A DNA stretch of 64,000 nucleotides from assembly GCA_037367405.1 (NCBI GenBank), contig JAZKJV010002611.1:1612001-1676000 (forward strand), written 5' to 3'. The DNA comes from Ottelia alismoides (Eukaryota > Streptophyta > Magnoliopsida > Alismatales > Hydrocharitaceae). Shown here one piece after another: positions 1-10,708 of this stretch. The notes under the pieces are model-generated. The model saw only the letters and a list, made by a program, of their open reading frames with translations. It did not search any database and was not told the DNA's origin. The translations under genes and the position numbers were made by a program. Every line of letters begins with the position of its first letter. The first letter of the stretch is position 1.

Positions 1-202
1 TAGCAACAGCCTCCAGTTCAGCGTGTCCAATACGACCAGCAGTGACAGCAGCCCCAGTTCCCACAACAGCCACAACCACATCTTTCGCATTACCAGCAAC
101 ATGGTCCTCGTTCCTATCAGCAGGAACAATCTTGGAGGCAACAGCAACCTCAGCAGTATCATTCTCAGCAGCAGTACCCCTCTCACTCTCATCAGCAGCA
201 GC
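1..202 (+). pseudogene. Athila-like element B: gag fragment, glutamine-rich
   Basis: The + frame beginning at base 4 reads as a very Gln/Pro/His/Tyr-rich stretch of about 66 codons, with one in-frame TGA near base 43. It stops where element A begins. The same kind of reading resumes after A at 10704 (QQPQFQRG...), so this is the carboxy-terminal, low-complexity part of a Ty3/gypsy gag split by an insertion. The retrotransposon capsid core and the 5' LTR must lie upstream of the window. Gag forms the virus-like particle in the cytoplasm. The Gln-rich composition alone would not prove gag; the link to protease and RT of the same strand and family after 10704 does. Confidence 0.7.
198..202. repeat. 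Target-site duplication of element A, left copy (GCAGC)
   Basis: GCAGC lies immediately before the TG that opens the left LTR of element A. The identical GCAGC follows the CA that closes the right LTR at 10704-10708. A 5-bp duplication is what copia integrase leaves. Confidence 0.9.
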
Positions 203-2583
203 TGAAGGATATTGTGAATCCTTAAGCGCATCACGGAAGCGTGTTGATCGCATCGTATGCGATCGGAGCAACTAGTCGTACTAGATGCTAGATACAGCGG
301 AAATTAAAATTTTAACTTAAAGATGAAACCACATGATCACGAGAACACTTCTCGGATCGTTTCATCAAACCACAAAGTACAAGGAATACCTCTTGAAGCG
401 TGGTTGTGATCGCGAGATCCCAAAGTAGAGATCCTCCTATCTTAAGTCCGACCCACGGAGAATGCGCTTGCGGGCACGATGATGAGTCGCGTCCTTCCCG
501 CAATCCTTTGACGAAGATCCAAGCGAAGCCGAAATGCTCTCATTCCTAATACACAAAGTGGACGGCCACTTGAATATTAAGGAGAGCCCACACGAGAATG
601 AGAGAGAGAGAGAGAGAGAGTAGAGTTCTTCAACTCAAGAATGTTGTTGTAACTTGGAAAGTCTACCCTAGCCCTCCTTTTATACTAGTTTAGGATCCAA
701 TGGATCTCAATCCATGGGACACATGGATCCAAGGGTTATGCTTGGTCCATGATAAATCAATGGCAATGATTGTTGTTGGTTAAAACCAACAACATCAATT
801 TAAATATTAATTAATCAAGAGATAATATGATAAATGAAGTGGAGTTAACCAACCACCTAAAAAAGGGGGGGCGTCACCCATGAACAATTCATGGGTGACA
901 CCACCTATGAAGGCGGTTATTTGCACCATTTTATTTATCTTATTATTCCTTAATTAATCACAATAAATATTCACCAAAATAATTCCAAATTAATTTGTGA
1001 ATATTTTAATCTTGCCATTGAATATTGTGTGAATCATATTCACAACCCAAACTAGTTAGTAAATTGCATTTCCAATTAATTAACAAATGTGAATCCAATC
1101 CACATTATTAATTAACAAATGCTATTTACATAAATTCTCTCTCTTATTATATATGTATATTATAAATCATATTTATAACACATATATATCATGGATAGTG
1201 TTATCCACATTCTCTTAATCCTTGATAATTAAATCTCATTTAATTATCTTAGATAATCATTTTCACAATATGAATCATATTCATATTTAAGCTTGATAAT
1301 TAAATCACATTTAATCATCAAGTCCTTGCTTGGATATTTCATCAAAAGAATTATTCTTGAACCCTTTCAAGAATAATGTGCTTTCTCCGCAGATACTTGG
1401 AGATAAGGACAGGGCAATTGTATTATTTCATGTATAGTGACTTGGATGTTGAGATATTATCTCAAATCCAGATCGAACGAACCTCCCACAGATGCTTGAT
1501 TAAATCAAGACCGCAAATCCAATCTTCTCATTGAATCTGAATCCCATTCAGACCAATGTCCAACACTTGGACTAAGATCGGATTGCTTCTCTACTGAAAG
1601 GAGTCACTAAAATCCAGACCTGTTTCATCACTCCCTCGGAATGGAAGCGTCATGGATATACAATCGTTTATGATCACATCACCCTTCAGGTATTCCCAAT
1701 ACCTGTACATCCTGCATACTGGAAGACCCATGATCAACCCGAAGATCAAGATCATTTTTACACTGTCTTCTTCAGGGTTTAATCATTAAGTTTCTCAATC
1801 TTGGTCATTGGGATTTGGTATCGATCATATGCTTTCCCAAAGCATATATCATACCTTCAAATTCATGTCATGCTTCCAAAGCACGACGACCATGCATGGA
1901 ATTTGATCGGTCCCAATACCTCATGAGTGAGCTCATGTCTTCCGGTTCACAAGTGAACCTGTATGATCCCTTTGAGAGATCATATTGCTCATATACCCTT
2001 ATATGCACACCAGCTCGCCGGTGTATAGACCTTGGTTAGGTCATCAACCTATTGGTCTGCCAAATGTTCATACTTAGATATATAGTAATATATCTGTCTC
2101 CGGTCAGAGGATGCGTGCCTATGCTGTGACAGCATTCAACATAGGACTTAGGTTATCTCGATCTCGTCAGGTCAACCCATTGACCTAACTAATCTGACAC
2201 CTCCGAATCACTATTCCCATGCAGAGGACCTGCATCGAGAGGTCGGTCAGATATCAGCCTATGTGAGAAAGGATTGCCATCTCCTACTCAGGCTGGAGAT
2301 CTCCACTTGACAATCATTTGACGGTGCTTGATGAGTCCTCTATCTAACTCTTTATATATTCATCCAAACACCAGCCTCTATGATTCATTTAATGAAACAA
2401 CAGCTATATGATCATCAAGCTGGCCATGGTACATAACCCTAATTGTACAGAGGGACCTTATAGTGCATTCATTCATATAATTTCAGAAAGGGAGTGAAAC
2501 ATCAATAACTTTTATTGATAAACTTAAATATTACAATAACATTTATTGTAAGAATGGTTCGCCCAGGGCTCACAAGTCTAACA
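203..2583 (-). repeat. Element A 3' LTR
   Basis: Read on the - strand it starts TGTTAGACTTGTGAGCCC at 2583 and ends ATATCCTTCA at 203. It matches 8325-10703 almost base for base over 2.38 kb. A TATA box (TATAAAAGG, - strand, 684-676) places U3 at 2583 to about 660 and R/U5 in the last 450 bases. A GA/CT microsatellite at about 601-621 lies just downstream of the expected start of transcription. A 12-bp perfect hairpin lies at 873-899. Confidence 0.93.
873..899. promoter_or_regulatory. Perfect 12-bp hairpin in copia U3 (element A)
   Basis: Arms GTCACCCATGAA (873-884) and TTCATGGGTGAC (888-899) are perfect complements around a 3-base loop. It lies about 190 bases upstream of the TATA box in transcript orientation. 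Near-identical hairpins occur at the same place in the other LTRs of this family (8993-9019, about 20832-20858, 16059-16083). The role is unknown; it could be a palindromic protein-binding site. Confidence 0.6.
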
Positions 2584-2600
2584 ATCTCCCACTAGCCCTC
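2584..2600 (-). other. Element A polypurine tract (plus-strand primer)
   Basis: On the - strand the bases directly before the 3' LTR read GAGGGCTAGTGGGAGAT. It is purine-rich and abuts the LTR, as a PPT must. Elements C (50050-50065) and D (just after 22630) carry the same motif in the matching place. Confidence 0.85.
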
Positions 2601-4221
2601 AGAACCATTCAGGTACAATCCGTAAACCCATACTCATTACATGCTGGTCAAAAACCTTCTGTGTCAGAGGTTTGGTAAGAGGATCAGCAATGTTGTCGGC
2701 AGAGGCCACCTTGGTGATGATGATATCACCACGCTTTTGAATCTCCCGAATGATGTGGTATTTCCTTTCCACGTGCTTGCTCTTCTGATGGCACCTAGGT
2801 TCCTTTGCTTGGGCAATGGCTCCAGTGTTATCGCAGAGTAACGGGACGGGAGTATCAGAGGAAACTACGCCAAGCTCCAAGATGAACTTGCGTAACCACA
2901 CCGCCTCCTTTGCAGCATCCGATGCGGCAATGTATTCGGCTTCTGTTGTTGAATCCGCCGTAGTGTCCTGCTTCTTGCTTCTCCAGCTCACAGCACCACC
3001 GTTCAACAGGAATACAAACCCTGATGTCGACTTTCGATCATCAATATCTGACTGGAAGTCTGAATCTGTATATCCCAAGACTTGGTGATCACCATCCCCA
3101 TAGACCAAGATGTAATCTTGCGTCCGTCTTAGGTATTTGAATATGTTCTTTACTGCATTCCAGTGTTTTTCTCCATAGCAGGATTGGTAACGACTTACCA
3201 CTCCCACTGCATGGCAGATGTCTGGCCTAGTACACATCATGGCATACATCAAGCTTCCTACGGCTGATGCATAAGGGCATCCAGCCATGGCCTTCTTTTC
3301 CTCAACACTTTGAGGAGCCATCCCTTTGGACAGATGGATACCATGTCCTAAGGGGAGGAATCCTTTCTTCGAACTATCCATGCGGAATCGTTCAAGAATC
3401 TTCTTGATGTATCCATGTTGTGATAATCCCAATATTCTCTTTTCTCGGTTTCTGAACAACTTCAGGCCTAAGATGTAAGAGGCTTCTCCAAGGTCTTTCA
3501 TCTCGAAGGTATGGGATAGCCAAATCTTCACACTGGTCATCATTCCTGTATCATTCCCAATGATAAGGATATCATCTACATAAAGCACGATGAACACAAT
3601 GGCGCTCCCACTAAGCTTCTTGTACACACAAGGTTCATCAGGGTTTTGCACAAAATCATAACTCTTTATGGTTTCGTCAAATCTGATGTTCCAGCTACGA
3701 GAAGCTTGTTTGAGCCCATACATGGATTTCTTCAGCTTGCATACTTTACCATCCTCCGCTATGAAGCCCTGGGGCTGCTCCATATAGATATCCTCCTCGA
3801 GGTATCCATTGAGGAAAGCCGTCTTGACGTCCATCTGCCAGATGTCGTAGTCAAGAGATGCAGCTATAGCCAGCAGTGTCTTGATGGACTTAAGCATGGC
3901 CACAGGAGAGAATGTCTCATCGTAGTCGATGCCTTCTCTCTGTGTGTAGCCCTTGGCTACGAGCTGTGCTTTGAAAGTCTCTACTTTCCCATCAGGTCCC
4001 CTCTTTCTCTTGAAGATCCATTTACACCCAATGGGTTTTACCCCTTTAGGTGGATCCTCTAGGGTCCATACACTATTCTTATGCATGGAGTCAATTTCTG
4101 ACTTCATTGCTAGCATCCATCTATCCATGTCATGATCCGCAAGTGCTTCATCATATGAAGAAGGATCATTGTCAGTCTCACCTAACACATGGAATCCATA
4201 CCTTTCAGGTGGTGCAACCAC
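2599..4221 (-). pseudogene. pol: Element A copia pol, reverse transcriptase and RNase H part
   Basis: A 540-codon open frame ends at the stop just inside the PPT. The RT domain covers roughly residues 45-290, with copia block VAKGYTQREGIDYDETFSPV, then KTAFLNG, then the catalytic YVDD at about residue 214 (bases 3571-3582). RNase H starts near residue 390 with TDSDFQSD, followed by STEAEY and a late D/N-rich block ending ADPLTKP. RT copies the element RNA inside the virus-like particle and RNase H removes the RNA strand. All catalytic residues I can read are present. The reading opens at GTG, not ATG, because a TGA at 4234-4236 cuts it from the upstream pol frame. Element C has a glutamine codon (CAA) at that place, so this is a nonsense lesion and not a natural start. 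Confidence 0.93.
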
Positions 4222-4233
4222 CCTCGAACTCCT

Positions 4234-4395
4234 TCAAAGAGGTATGGGTGTTTCATCTTCATTTATTTCTTCAGTTTCTGGTTCAGGAATCTCAGAATCC
4301 TCAGGGGATTCAATGAGCTCCTCTACTTCATTCTTGTCTTGACCTTTAAGGAAATCATCCTCCAGAAATTTCACATCCCTAGAGACAAAAACCTT
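4234..4395 (-). pseudogene. pol: Element A pol linker between integrase and RT, shifted frame
   Basis: This acidic linker (VFVSRDVKFLEDDFLKGQ, then a Glu-rich tail) is in the same frame as the RT part but one base out of frame with gag-integrase. Compared with element C, A has one extra base in the A-run of CCCAAAAAG near 4393-4397. The extra base shifts the upstream frame into a stop at 4379. The downstream end is the TGA at 4234-4236. Confidence 0.85.
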
Positions 4396-6520
4396 TTTGG
4401 GTCTCAGGGTCATAAAGCTGGTATCCAATACCATCTTTAACATACCCAATGAAGTAGCACTCACGAGTGCGAGATTCTAGCTTACTTGCGTCCACGTTCT
4501 TCGCATGAACCAAGCATCCCCAAACCCTCAAGTGATTGACACTAGGTTTGGTTCCATACCAGAGCTCGTGAGGAGTCTTTGGTATAGACTTGCTAGGAAT
4601 CTTGTTTAGGATATATATTGCAGTCTCTACTGCATATCCCCAGAAACTAAGAGGTAAATGTGCTTTACTCATCATTGAACGGACCATGTCCATGATGGTC
4701 CTGTTGTGTCTTTCAGCAACACCATTAAGTTGGGGAGTTCCAGGAGGAGTGAGATTGGAGACAATTTCACTCTCTTTAAGGTATTCCTTGAATTCATCTG
4801 AGAGGTATTCACCACCTCTGTCAGATCGAATCCGTTTAATCTTCCTATCGGCTTGGTTCTCAACCAAAGCCTTAAACTCTTTGAACTTTTCAAAGGTTTC
4901 AGATTTATGACGTAGCAGGAAGATAAACCCATATCGCGAATGGTCATCGATAAACGTCAAATAATATCGATATCCATTTCTAGTCGCGGTATTGAAGGGA
5001 CCACATACATCAGTATGTATTAGGTCGAGAATACCCTCGCATCTCGTAACCTTGTTACGGAAAGGCATCCTGGTCATTTTACCTCGAATACAATGTTCAC
5101 AGGTAGGTAAAGTTTGAACCTGTAGAAAATCTAAAGGTCCATCCTTTATCAATCTATTGATCCTATCAACAGATAAATGACCGAGCCTTTGATGCCAAAT
5201 CATATTCGAATGATTTCCATTCTCCCTGGATCTCTTGGGGTTTTTATTATGAGTGGTAGTGACATTTATGATACATTCATTAATGCACAATTCAAAGAGT
5301 CCACCAGAAGTCAGAACACCTTCCGCAATAAATTTATCATATTGATTAATGACTAATTTATTACAGAACAGGAAGGAGTACCCATATCTAACAAGCTTAG
5401 ACACAGATATCAAGTTCCTCCTGACCTCGGGTACATAAAGACACTCTTTAAGTACTAGGACTCGACCACTAGATAACGACAGTCTGCATGTCCTGATGGC
5501 GACTGCTGCAACACTTGCATCAGATCCCATCTGGATAACTATCTCCCCATGCTCCAGATTCCTAATTTCCTGAAACAAATGCAACGAATTGCATACATGA
5601 ACAGAAGCACCAGAATCTATAACCCAACTTCCTTCTCGTCCAACGAGAAAGCTAGTTTCAATGATGAAAGTAGATTTCATACCTGCTGGGGCTTTACCTT
5701 TGTCAGTGGACTTCAGGTAGTCTGGGCAGTTACGCCGCCAGTGCCCCGGCTTCTTGCAGTGGTGACAGACATCGGTCTTTTTCGATGTCATCAGTGTGGA
5801 AGCACTAGAAGATGAACCAACTCCTTGATTCTTCTTCTTTCTCTTTGAGGCTGTGCCCTTCTGAGAACCTTGCTTCCGCCCGCGCTTTCCTCTCACCTGT
5901 GCAACCATTGCACTAGCAGAGGGGCCGTCCTTTTTCATGACGTCTTCTGCAGACTTCAATGCAGCTAACAGCCCAGCGTTTGTGAAGTCACCTTTGTTCA
6001 TGTGGTAAGACACAACAAAGTTGTTGAAAGACTTAGGGAGAGACAGGAGAATGAAATCAGCTTGCATTTCAGAATCCAAGTATGCTCCCAGGGTTTCCAG
6101 CTCAGAGAGGTACCCAAACATTTTGAGTACATGTTCTCTGACAGAGGTCCCTTCCTGCATCTTGCAGCGAATAAGCTCTTTCATCACATTGTAACGCTGT
6201 GTGCGGTTTATGTCACCGAACATTTCTTTCAGATTCAACATAATCTCTTGGCAATTGTTCATTTCCACATGTTGCTTCTGAAGCACATTGGACAATGACC
6301 CAAGGATGTAACACCTTGCCAGATTATGGTCTTCATCATATTTATCATTATATGATTTATCTTCATCAGTCACAGGGTTTTCTATCTTGTCCTTGCTAAG
6401 CACGTAGGAGATGCGCTCTGCAGAGAGAACAAGATCCAAATTTCGGATCCAATCCGAATAATTTGGTCCGGTCAACTGGTTGACCTCTAGAAGCCTGCTA
6501 AGTGGGTTCATGGACTTCAT
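4379..6520 (-). CDS. gag-pol: Element A gag-protease-integrase polyprotein (frameshifted end)
   Basis: The frame has 713 codons from an ATG at 6520. Gag of the UBN2 type occupies about residues 1-230. A basic linker and a CCHC zinc knuckle (C-x2-C-x4-H-x4-C) are at residues 252-265. The aspartic protease motif is DSGAS at about 302-306. The GAG-pre-integrase HHCC finger (HQRLGHLS ... CEHCIRGK) follows. The integrase core has its three acids in HTDVCGPF, SDRGGEY and NGVAERHN. It packages RNA, cuts the polyprotein and inserts cDNA. The last three or four residues are aberrant because of a 1-base insertion in an A-run, so INT is no longer fused to RT. The ATG is shared with element C at 18695. 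It lies about 1.8 kb after the 5' LTR behind several upstream ATGs. Confidence 0.93.
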   Translation of the reverse strand: MKSMNPLSRLLEVNQLTGPNYSDWIRNLDLVLSAERISYVLSKDKIENPVTDEDKSYNDKYDEDHNLARCYILGSLSNVLQKQHVEMNNCQEIMLNLKEMFGDINRTQRYNVMKELIRCKMQEGTSVREHVLKMFGYLSELETLGAYLDSEMQADFILLSLPKSFNNFVVSYHMNKGDFTNAGLLAALKSAEDVMKKDGPSASAMVAQVRGKRGRKQGSQKGTASKRKKKNQGVGSSSSASTLMTSKKTDVCHHCKKPGHWRRNCPDYLKSTDKGKAPAGMKSTFIIETSFLVGREGSWVIDSGASVHVCNSLHLFQEIRNLEHGEIVIQMGSDASVAAVAIRTCRLSLSSGRVLVLKECLYVPEVRRNLISVSKLVRYGYSFLFCNKLVINQYDKFIAEGVLTSGGLFELCINECIINVTTTHNKNPKRSRENGNHSNMIWHQRLGHLSVDRINRLIKDGPLDFLQVQTLPTCEHCIRGKMTRMPFRNKVTRCEGILDLIHTDVCGPFNTATRNGYRYYLTFIDDHSRYGFIFLLRHKSETFEKFKEFKALVENQADRKIKRIRSDRGGEYLSDEFKEYLKESEIVSNLTPPGTPQLNGVAERHNRTIMDMVRSMMSKAHLPLSFWGYAVETAIYILNKIPSKSIPKTPHELWYGTKPSVNHLRVWGCLVHAKNVDASKLESRTRECYFIGYVKDGIGYQLYDPETQKGFCL

Positions 6521-8304
6521 TTTCTGAAATTAAGAATGCACTATATTAGAATAATTATATATTCATTTTAAGAATAATTTGATTAAGGCATTTTAAATCA
6601 AATTTGTCCTGCCATGTCGACTTTGAAAGTTTATTCCCTTATTTTTCTTTCAAAGTAAGAGATATACTTACCGCTATATCTCAAGCAAGATCTGGGATCT
6701 CCTCTCTATCCTTATCACATCCCAATAATATGAGAACCTGTGACTCGAATAAGAGAAGCGGGAACACATTCCGCCTTGCAAGTCCAACTTGCATTTCCTA
6801 ATTCGGTCTTTAACACCCGGGCCCACCACCCCTAAGATGATGTTGACCCGTTGTTAATTGAACCAACCGTCAACAGGCTTAATACTCACTATACACAATC
6901 CAATATCGCCCCAATAATATGAGGACCCGATATTGGGGTCACTACGTATACGGCCTTACTCTTTCGAGAAGCAAAGAACCCGATCCAATTAAATCATGCA
7001 CAGGATCTGTCACTTCGGACATGCGTCTCCTATACACAACAACTGGCGACGAAATCCTTTGCCTTGACGGGAGACCATGGATGTCACTTATGTGATCCTC
7101 CACCTCATATTCAAATTTTATAATTAATTATCGTGAATCACATTCACATAATTAATTCTTCCAAGGGAAATACACATCTATTCAAAACAGAGTGTTTATT
7201 GGATATGATTAATTTAATCATATTAAATTAATCATTAATCCAATCATCAACAAACATGGCTTTTACTTGAATAGTAGGTATATTCTATAAATACGTATTA
7301 TTCGAATTTTAATAATTAGAAAAATACATATTGTCTGTCTCCGGTATTATACAGTCCCTACCCGCTGTCATGGCCAGTACCGACGAGAGTGGGACGAACC
7401 ACATACGTTGCAACCCGCGACCCCAATGCTCTCCGACTAGGCACCACATCCGCCTCGGGAAAGGATAATACCAGATAGACCATCATGTACTTTGAGATGT
7501 TCATCGGTTTTTCAACCGCAAATTATACCATATAATATAAATAAAAACATTTTTGATTATAAGGAGATTTGCTAGACAAATCCCCAATCCTATTCAAGCA
7601 AAAAGGGTTTTTCATGTAAAAGTTGTCCTACAACTATTGTAGGATAAACTATAGTTTTCATGAAAGCAATGTTTGTTGATGAAACAATGATCAAGATCTA
7701 ATATCTCATCATTGTGGTTTAGGCAAGTGTCATTCAATGAAATAATTATTTCTTTAAATATTTCACAAATATTTATCACTAATTATTCCAGAAAATTAAC
7801 AATTAATTTTCATCATGATAATTGAATGACATATCACAAGGTTCAAGATCAAAATTGTTAATTTCCAGCAGTGACCCCCAATCACTAAAATTAACTTATC
7901 TTGATCAATTTAAATCCAAAAAATGCAAACTCAGTTTCCAAAGATTGTCTATTTGATTTATTAAAGAACCCAAGTGATAATTCACGCATTTCAAGGCGGA
8001 TTAAAACCGTAATCATCTCATTAATTACGTTCAAATCCGCAGTTCCCGCAACAGTGAATATAGTCATATTCAAAAAGCCATATCTTGAGCAAATAAAGTA
8101 CAAATTTAGTAAACTCAAGTCCTATGTTTTCCTTGTTTAATAAGGAACAAAATCCAATTGAAAATTTCGTGTTTAAACATTTTAAACAGTACAGAAAAAA
8201 TCAATTAGACAGAGGTGCGAAAATTGAAATGCAGTAAAAAATTTCGCAACCCTTTCAAGAACCAAATCGTCTAAGGTGTATGGATCATATCCAAAACCTT
8301 ATTC
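6521..8304 (-). other. Element A 5' leader, untranslated, about 1.8 kb
   Basis: The stretch between PBS and gag ATG has no long open frame but many short upstream ATGs. It is clearly alignable to the leaders of C (16886-18694) and D (about 42900-44666). It is AT-rich except for a GC-rich island at 7340-7475. Such a leader normally carries dimerisation and packaging signals. Which bases do that here is not known. Confidence 0.8.
7340..7475 (-). ncRNA. Conserved structured domain in copia leader (element A copy)
   Basis: This 136-nt GC-rich island is closed by a long-range stem. In the - strand transcript the 5' arm is TCTGGTATTAT (7475-7465) and the 3' arm is ATAATACCGGA (7350-7340), 11 pairs with one U-G. 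In element C the arms are TCTGGCATTA and TAATGCCAGA, and in D TCTGGTATTAT and ATAATGCCGGA. The changes keep pairing, so the structure and not just the sequence is conserved. It is a candidate packaging, dimerisation or translation signal; the function is inference. Confidence 0.65.
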
Positions 8305-8322
8305 AACCTGGCTCTGATACCA
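8305..8322 (-). other. Element A primer-binding site, initiator tRNA-Met
   Basis: The - strand reads TGGTATCAGAGCCAGGTT, starting two bases inside the 5' LTR. This is the standard complement of the 3' end of plant initiator tRNA-Met used by copia elements. It fixes the - orientation. Confidence 0.95.
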
Positions 8323-8324
8323 CT

Positions 8325-10703
8325 TGAAGGATATTGTGAATCCTTAAGTGCATCACGGAAGCGTATTGATCGCATCGTATGTGATCGGAGCAACTAGTCG
8401 TACTAGATGCTAGATACAGCGGAAATTAAAATTTTAACTTAAAGATGAAACCACATGATCACGAGAACACTTCTCGGATCGTTTCATCAAACCACAAAGT
8501 ACAAGGAATACCTCTTGAAGCGTGGTTGTGATCGCGAGATCCCAAAGTAGAGATCCTCCTATCTTAAGTCCGACCCACGGAGAATGCGCTTGCGGGCACG
8601 ATGATGAGTCGCGTCCTTCCTGCAATCCTTTGACGAAGATCCAAGCGAAGCCGAAATGCTCTCCTTCCTAATACACAAAGTGGACGGCCACTTGAATATT
8701 AAGGAGAGCCCACACGAGAATGAGAGAGAGAGAGAGAGAGTAGAGTTCTTCAACTCAAGAATGTTGTTGTAACTTGGAAAGGCTACCCTAGCCCTCCTTT
8801 TATACTAGTTTAGGATCCAATGGATCTCAATCCATGGGACACATGGATCCAAGGGTTATGCTTGGTCCATGATAAATCAATGGCTATGATTGTTGTTGGT
8901 TAAAACCAACAACATCAATTTAAATATTAATTAATCAAGAGATAATATGATAAATGAAGTGGAGTTAACCAACCACCTAAAAAAGGGGGGGCATCACCCA
9001 TGAACAATTCATGGGTGACGCCACCTATGAAGGTGGTTATTTGCTCCATTTTATTTATCTTATTATTCCTTAATTAATCACAATAAATATTCACCAAAAT
9101 AATTCCAAATTAATTTGTGAATATTTTAATCTTGCCATTGAATATTGTGTGAATCATATTCACAACCCAAACTAGTTAGAAAATTGCATTTCCAATTAAT
9201 TAACAAATGTGAATCCAATCCACATTATTAATTAACAAATGCTATTTACATAAATTCTCTCTCTTATTATATATGTATATTATAAATCATATTTATAACA
9301 CATATATATCATGGATAGTGTTATCCACATTCTCTTAATCCTTGATAATTAAATCTCATTTAATTATCTTAGATAATCATTTTCACAATATGAATCATAT
9401 TCATATTTAAGCTTGATAATTAAATCACATTTAATCATCAAGTCCTTGCTTGGATATTTCATCAAAAGAATTATTCTTGAACCCTTTCAAGAATAATGTG
9501 CTTTCTCCGCAGATACTTGGAGATAAGGACATGGCGATTGTATTATTCCATGTATAGTGACTTGGATGTTGAGATATTATCTCAAATCCAGATCGAACGA
9601 ACCTCCCACAGATGCTTGATTAAATCAAGACCGCAAATCCAATCTTCTCATTGAATCTGAATCCCATTCAGACCAATGTCCAACACTTGGACTAAGATCG
9701 GATTGCTTCTCTACTGAAAGGAGTCACTAAAATCCAGACCTGTTTCATCACTCCCTCGGAATGGAAGCGTCATGGATATACAATCGTTTATGATCACATC
9801 ACCCTTCAGGTATTCCCAATACCTGTACATCCTGCATACTGGAAGACCCATGATCAACCCGAAGATCAAGATCATTTTTACACTGTCTTCTTCAGGGTTT
9901 AATCATTAAGTTTCTCAATCTTGGTCATTGGGATTTGGTATCGATCATATGCTTTCCCAAAGCATATATCATACCTTCAAATTCATGTCATGCTTCCAAA
10001 GCACGACGACCATGCATGGAATTTGATCGGTCCCAATACCTCATGAGTGAGCTCATGTCTTCCGGTTCACAAGTGAACCTGTATGATCCCTTTGAGAGAT
10101 CATATTGCTCATATACCCTTATATGCACACCAGCTCGCCGGTGTATAGACCTTGGTTAGGTCATCAACCTATTGGTCTGCCAAATGTACATACTTAGATA
10201 TATAGCAATATATCTGTCTCCGGTCAGAGGATGCGTGCCTATGCTGTGACAGCATTCAACATAGGACTTAGGTTATCTCGATCTCGTCAGGTCAACCCAT
10301 TGACCTAACTAATCTGACACCTCCGAATCACTATTCCCATGCAGAGGACCTGCATCAAGAGGTCGGTCAGATATCAGCCTATGTGAGAAAGGATTGCCAT
10401 CTCCTACTCAGGCTGGAGATCTCCACTTGACAATCATTTGACGGTGCTTGATGAGTCCTCTATCTAACTCTTTATATATTCATCCAAACACCAGCCTCTA
10501 TGATTCATTTAATGAAACAACAGCTATATGATCATCAAGCTGGGCATGGTACATAACCCTAATTGTACAGAGGGACCTTATAGTGCATTCATTCATATAA
10601 TTTCAGAAAGGGAGTGAAACATCAATAACTTTTATTGATAAACTTAAATATTACAATAACATTTATTGTAAGAATGGTTCGCCCAGGGCTCACAAGTCTA
10701 ACA
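8325..10703 (-). repeat. Element A 5' LTR (promoter copy)
   Basis: This is the direct repeat of 203-2583. On the - strand the TATA box TATAAAAGG is at 8804-8796, so transcription should start near 8770 in front of a GA/CT microsatellite at about 8722-8741. The few differences from the other LTR (for example AGTCTACC versus AGGCTACC) are scattered point changes, as expected for a recent insertion. Confidence 0.93.
8796..8804 (-). promoter_or_regulatory. TATA box of element A 5' LTR
   Basis: TATAAAAGG on the - strand is followed by GAGGGCTAGGGT. The same box is at 684-676 in the 3' LTR and as ATATAAAAGG at 16324-16332 in element C. Confidence 0.7.
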
Positions 10704-10708
10704 GCAGC
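10704..10708. repeat. Target-site duplication of element A, right copy (GCAGC)
   Basis: It is identical to 198-202 and directly follows the closing CA of the right LTR. Confidence 0.9.

Larger units (their letters stand above)
203..10703 (-). mobile_element. Element A: full-length Ty1/copia retrotransposon
   Basis: The element is 10.5 kb with two LTRs of about 2.38 kb, both TG...CA, that look about 99% identical by eye. The flanking 5-bp TSD is GCAGC. On the - strand the order is 5' LTR (8325-10703), tRNA-iMet PBS, 1.8-kb leader, gag-PR-INT-RT-RNaseH (6520 to 2599), PPT, 3' LTR (203-2583). The gene order with integrase before RT, the RT block YVDD and the RNase H block TDSD mark Ty1/copia. 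The wording of the RT resembles the Tork/TAR/Angela side of copia, but I cannot fix the lineage without a tree. Only two coding lesions are visible, so this is the youngest insertion here. It interrupts gag of Athila-like element B. Confidence 0.95.

Noticed and set aside
1815..2039. 74-codon frame repeated at 9935-10159
   Set aside because: It is identical only because both lie in the two LTRs of A, on the non-transcribed strand. No domain.
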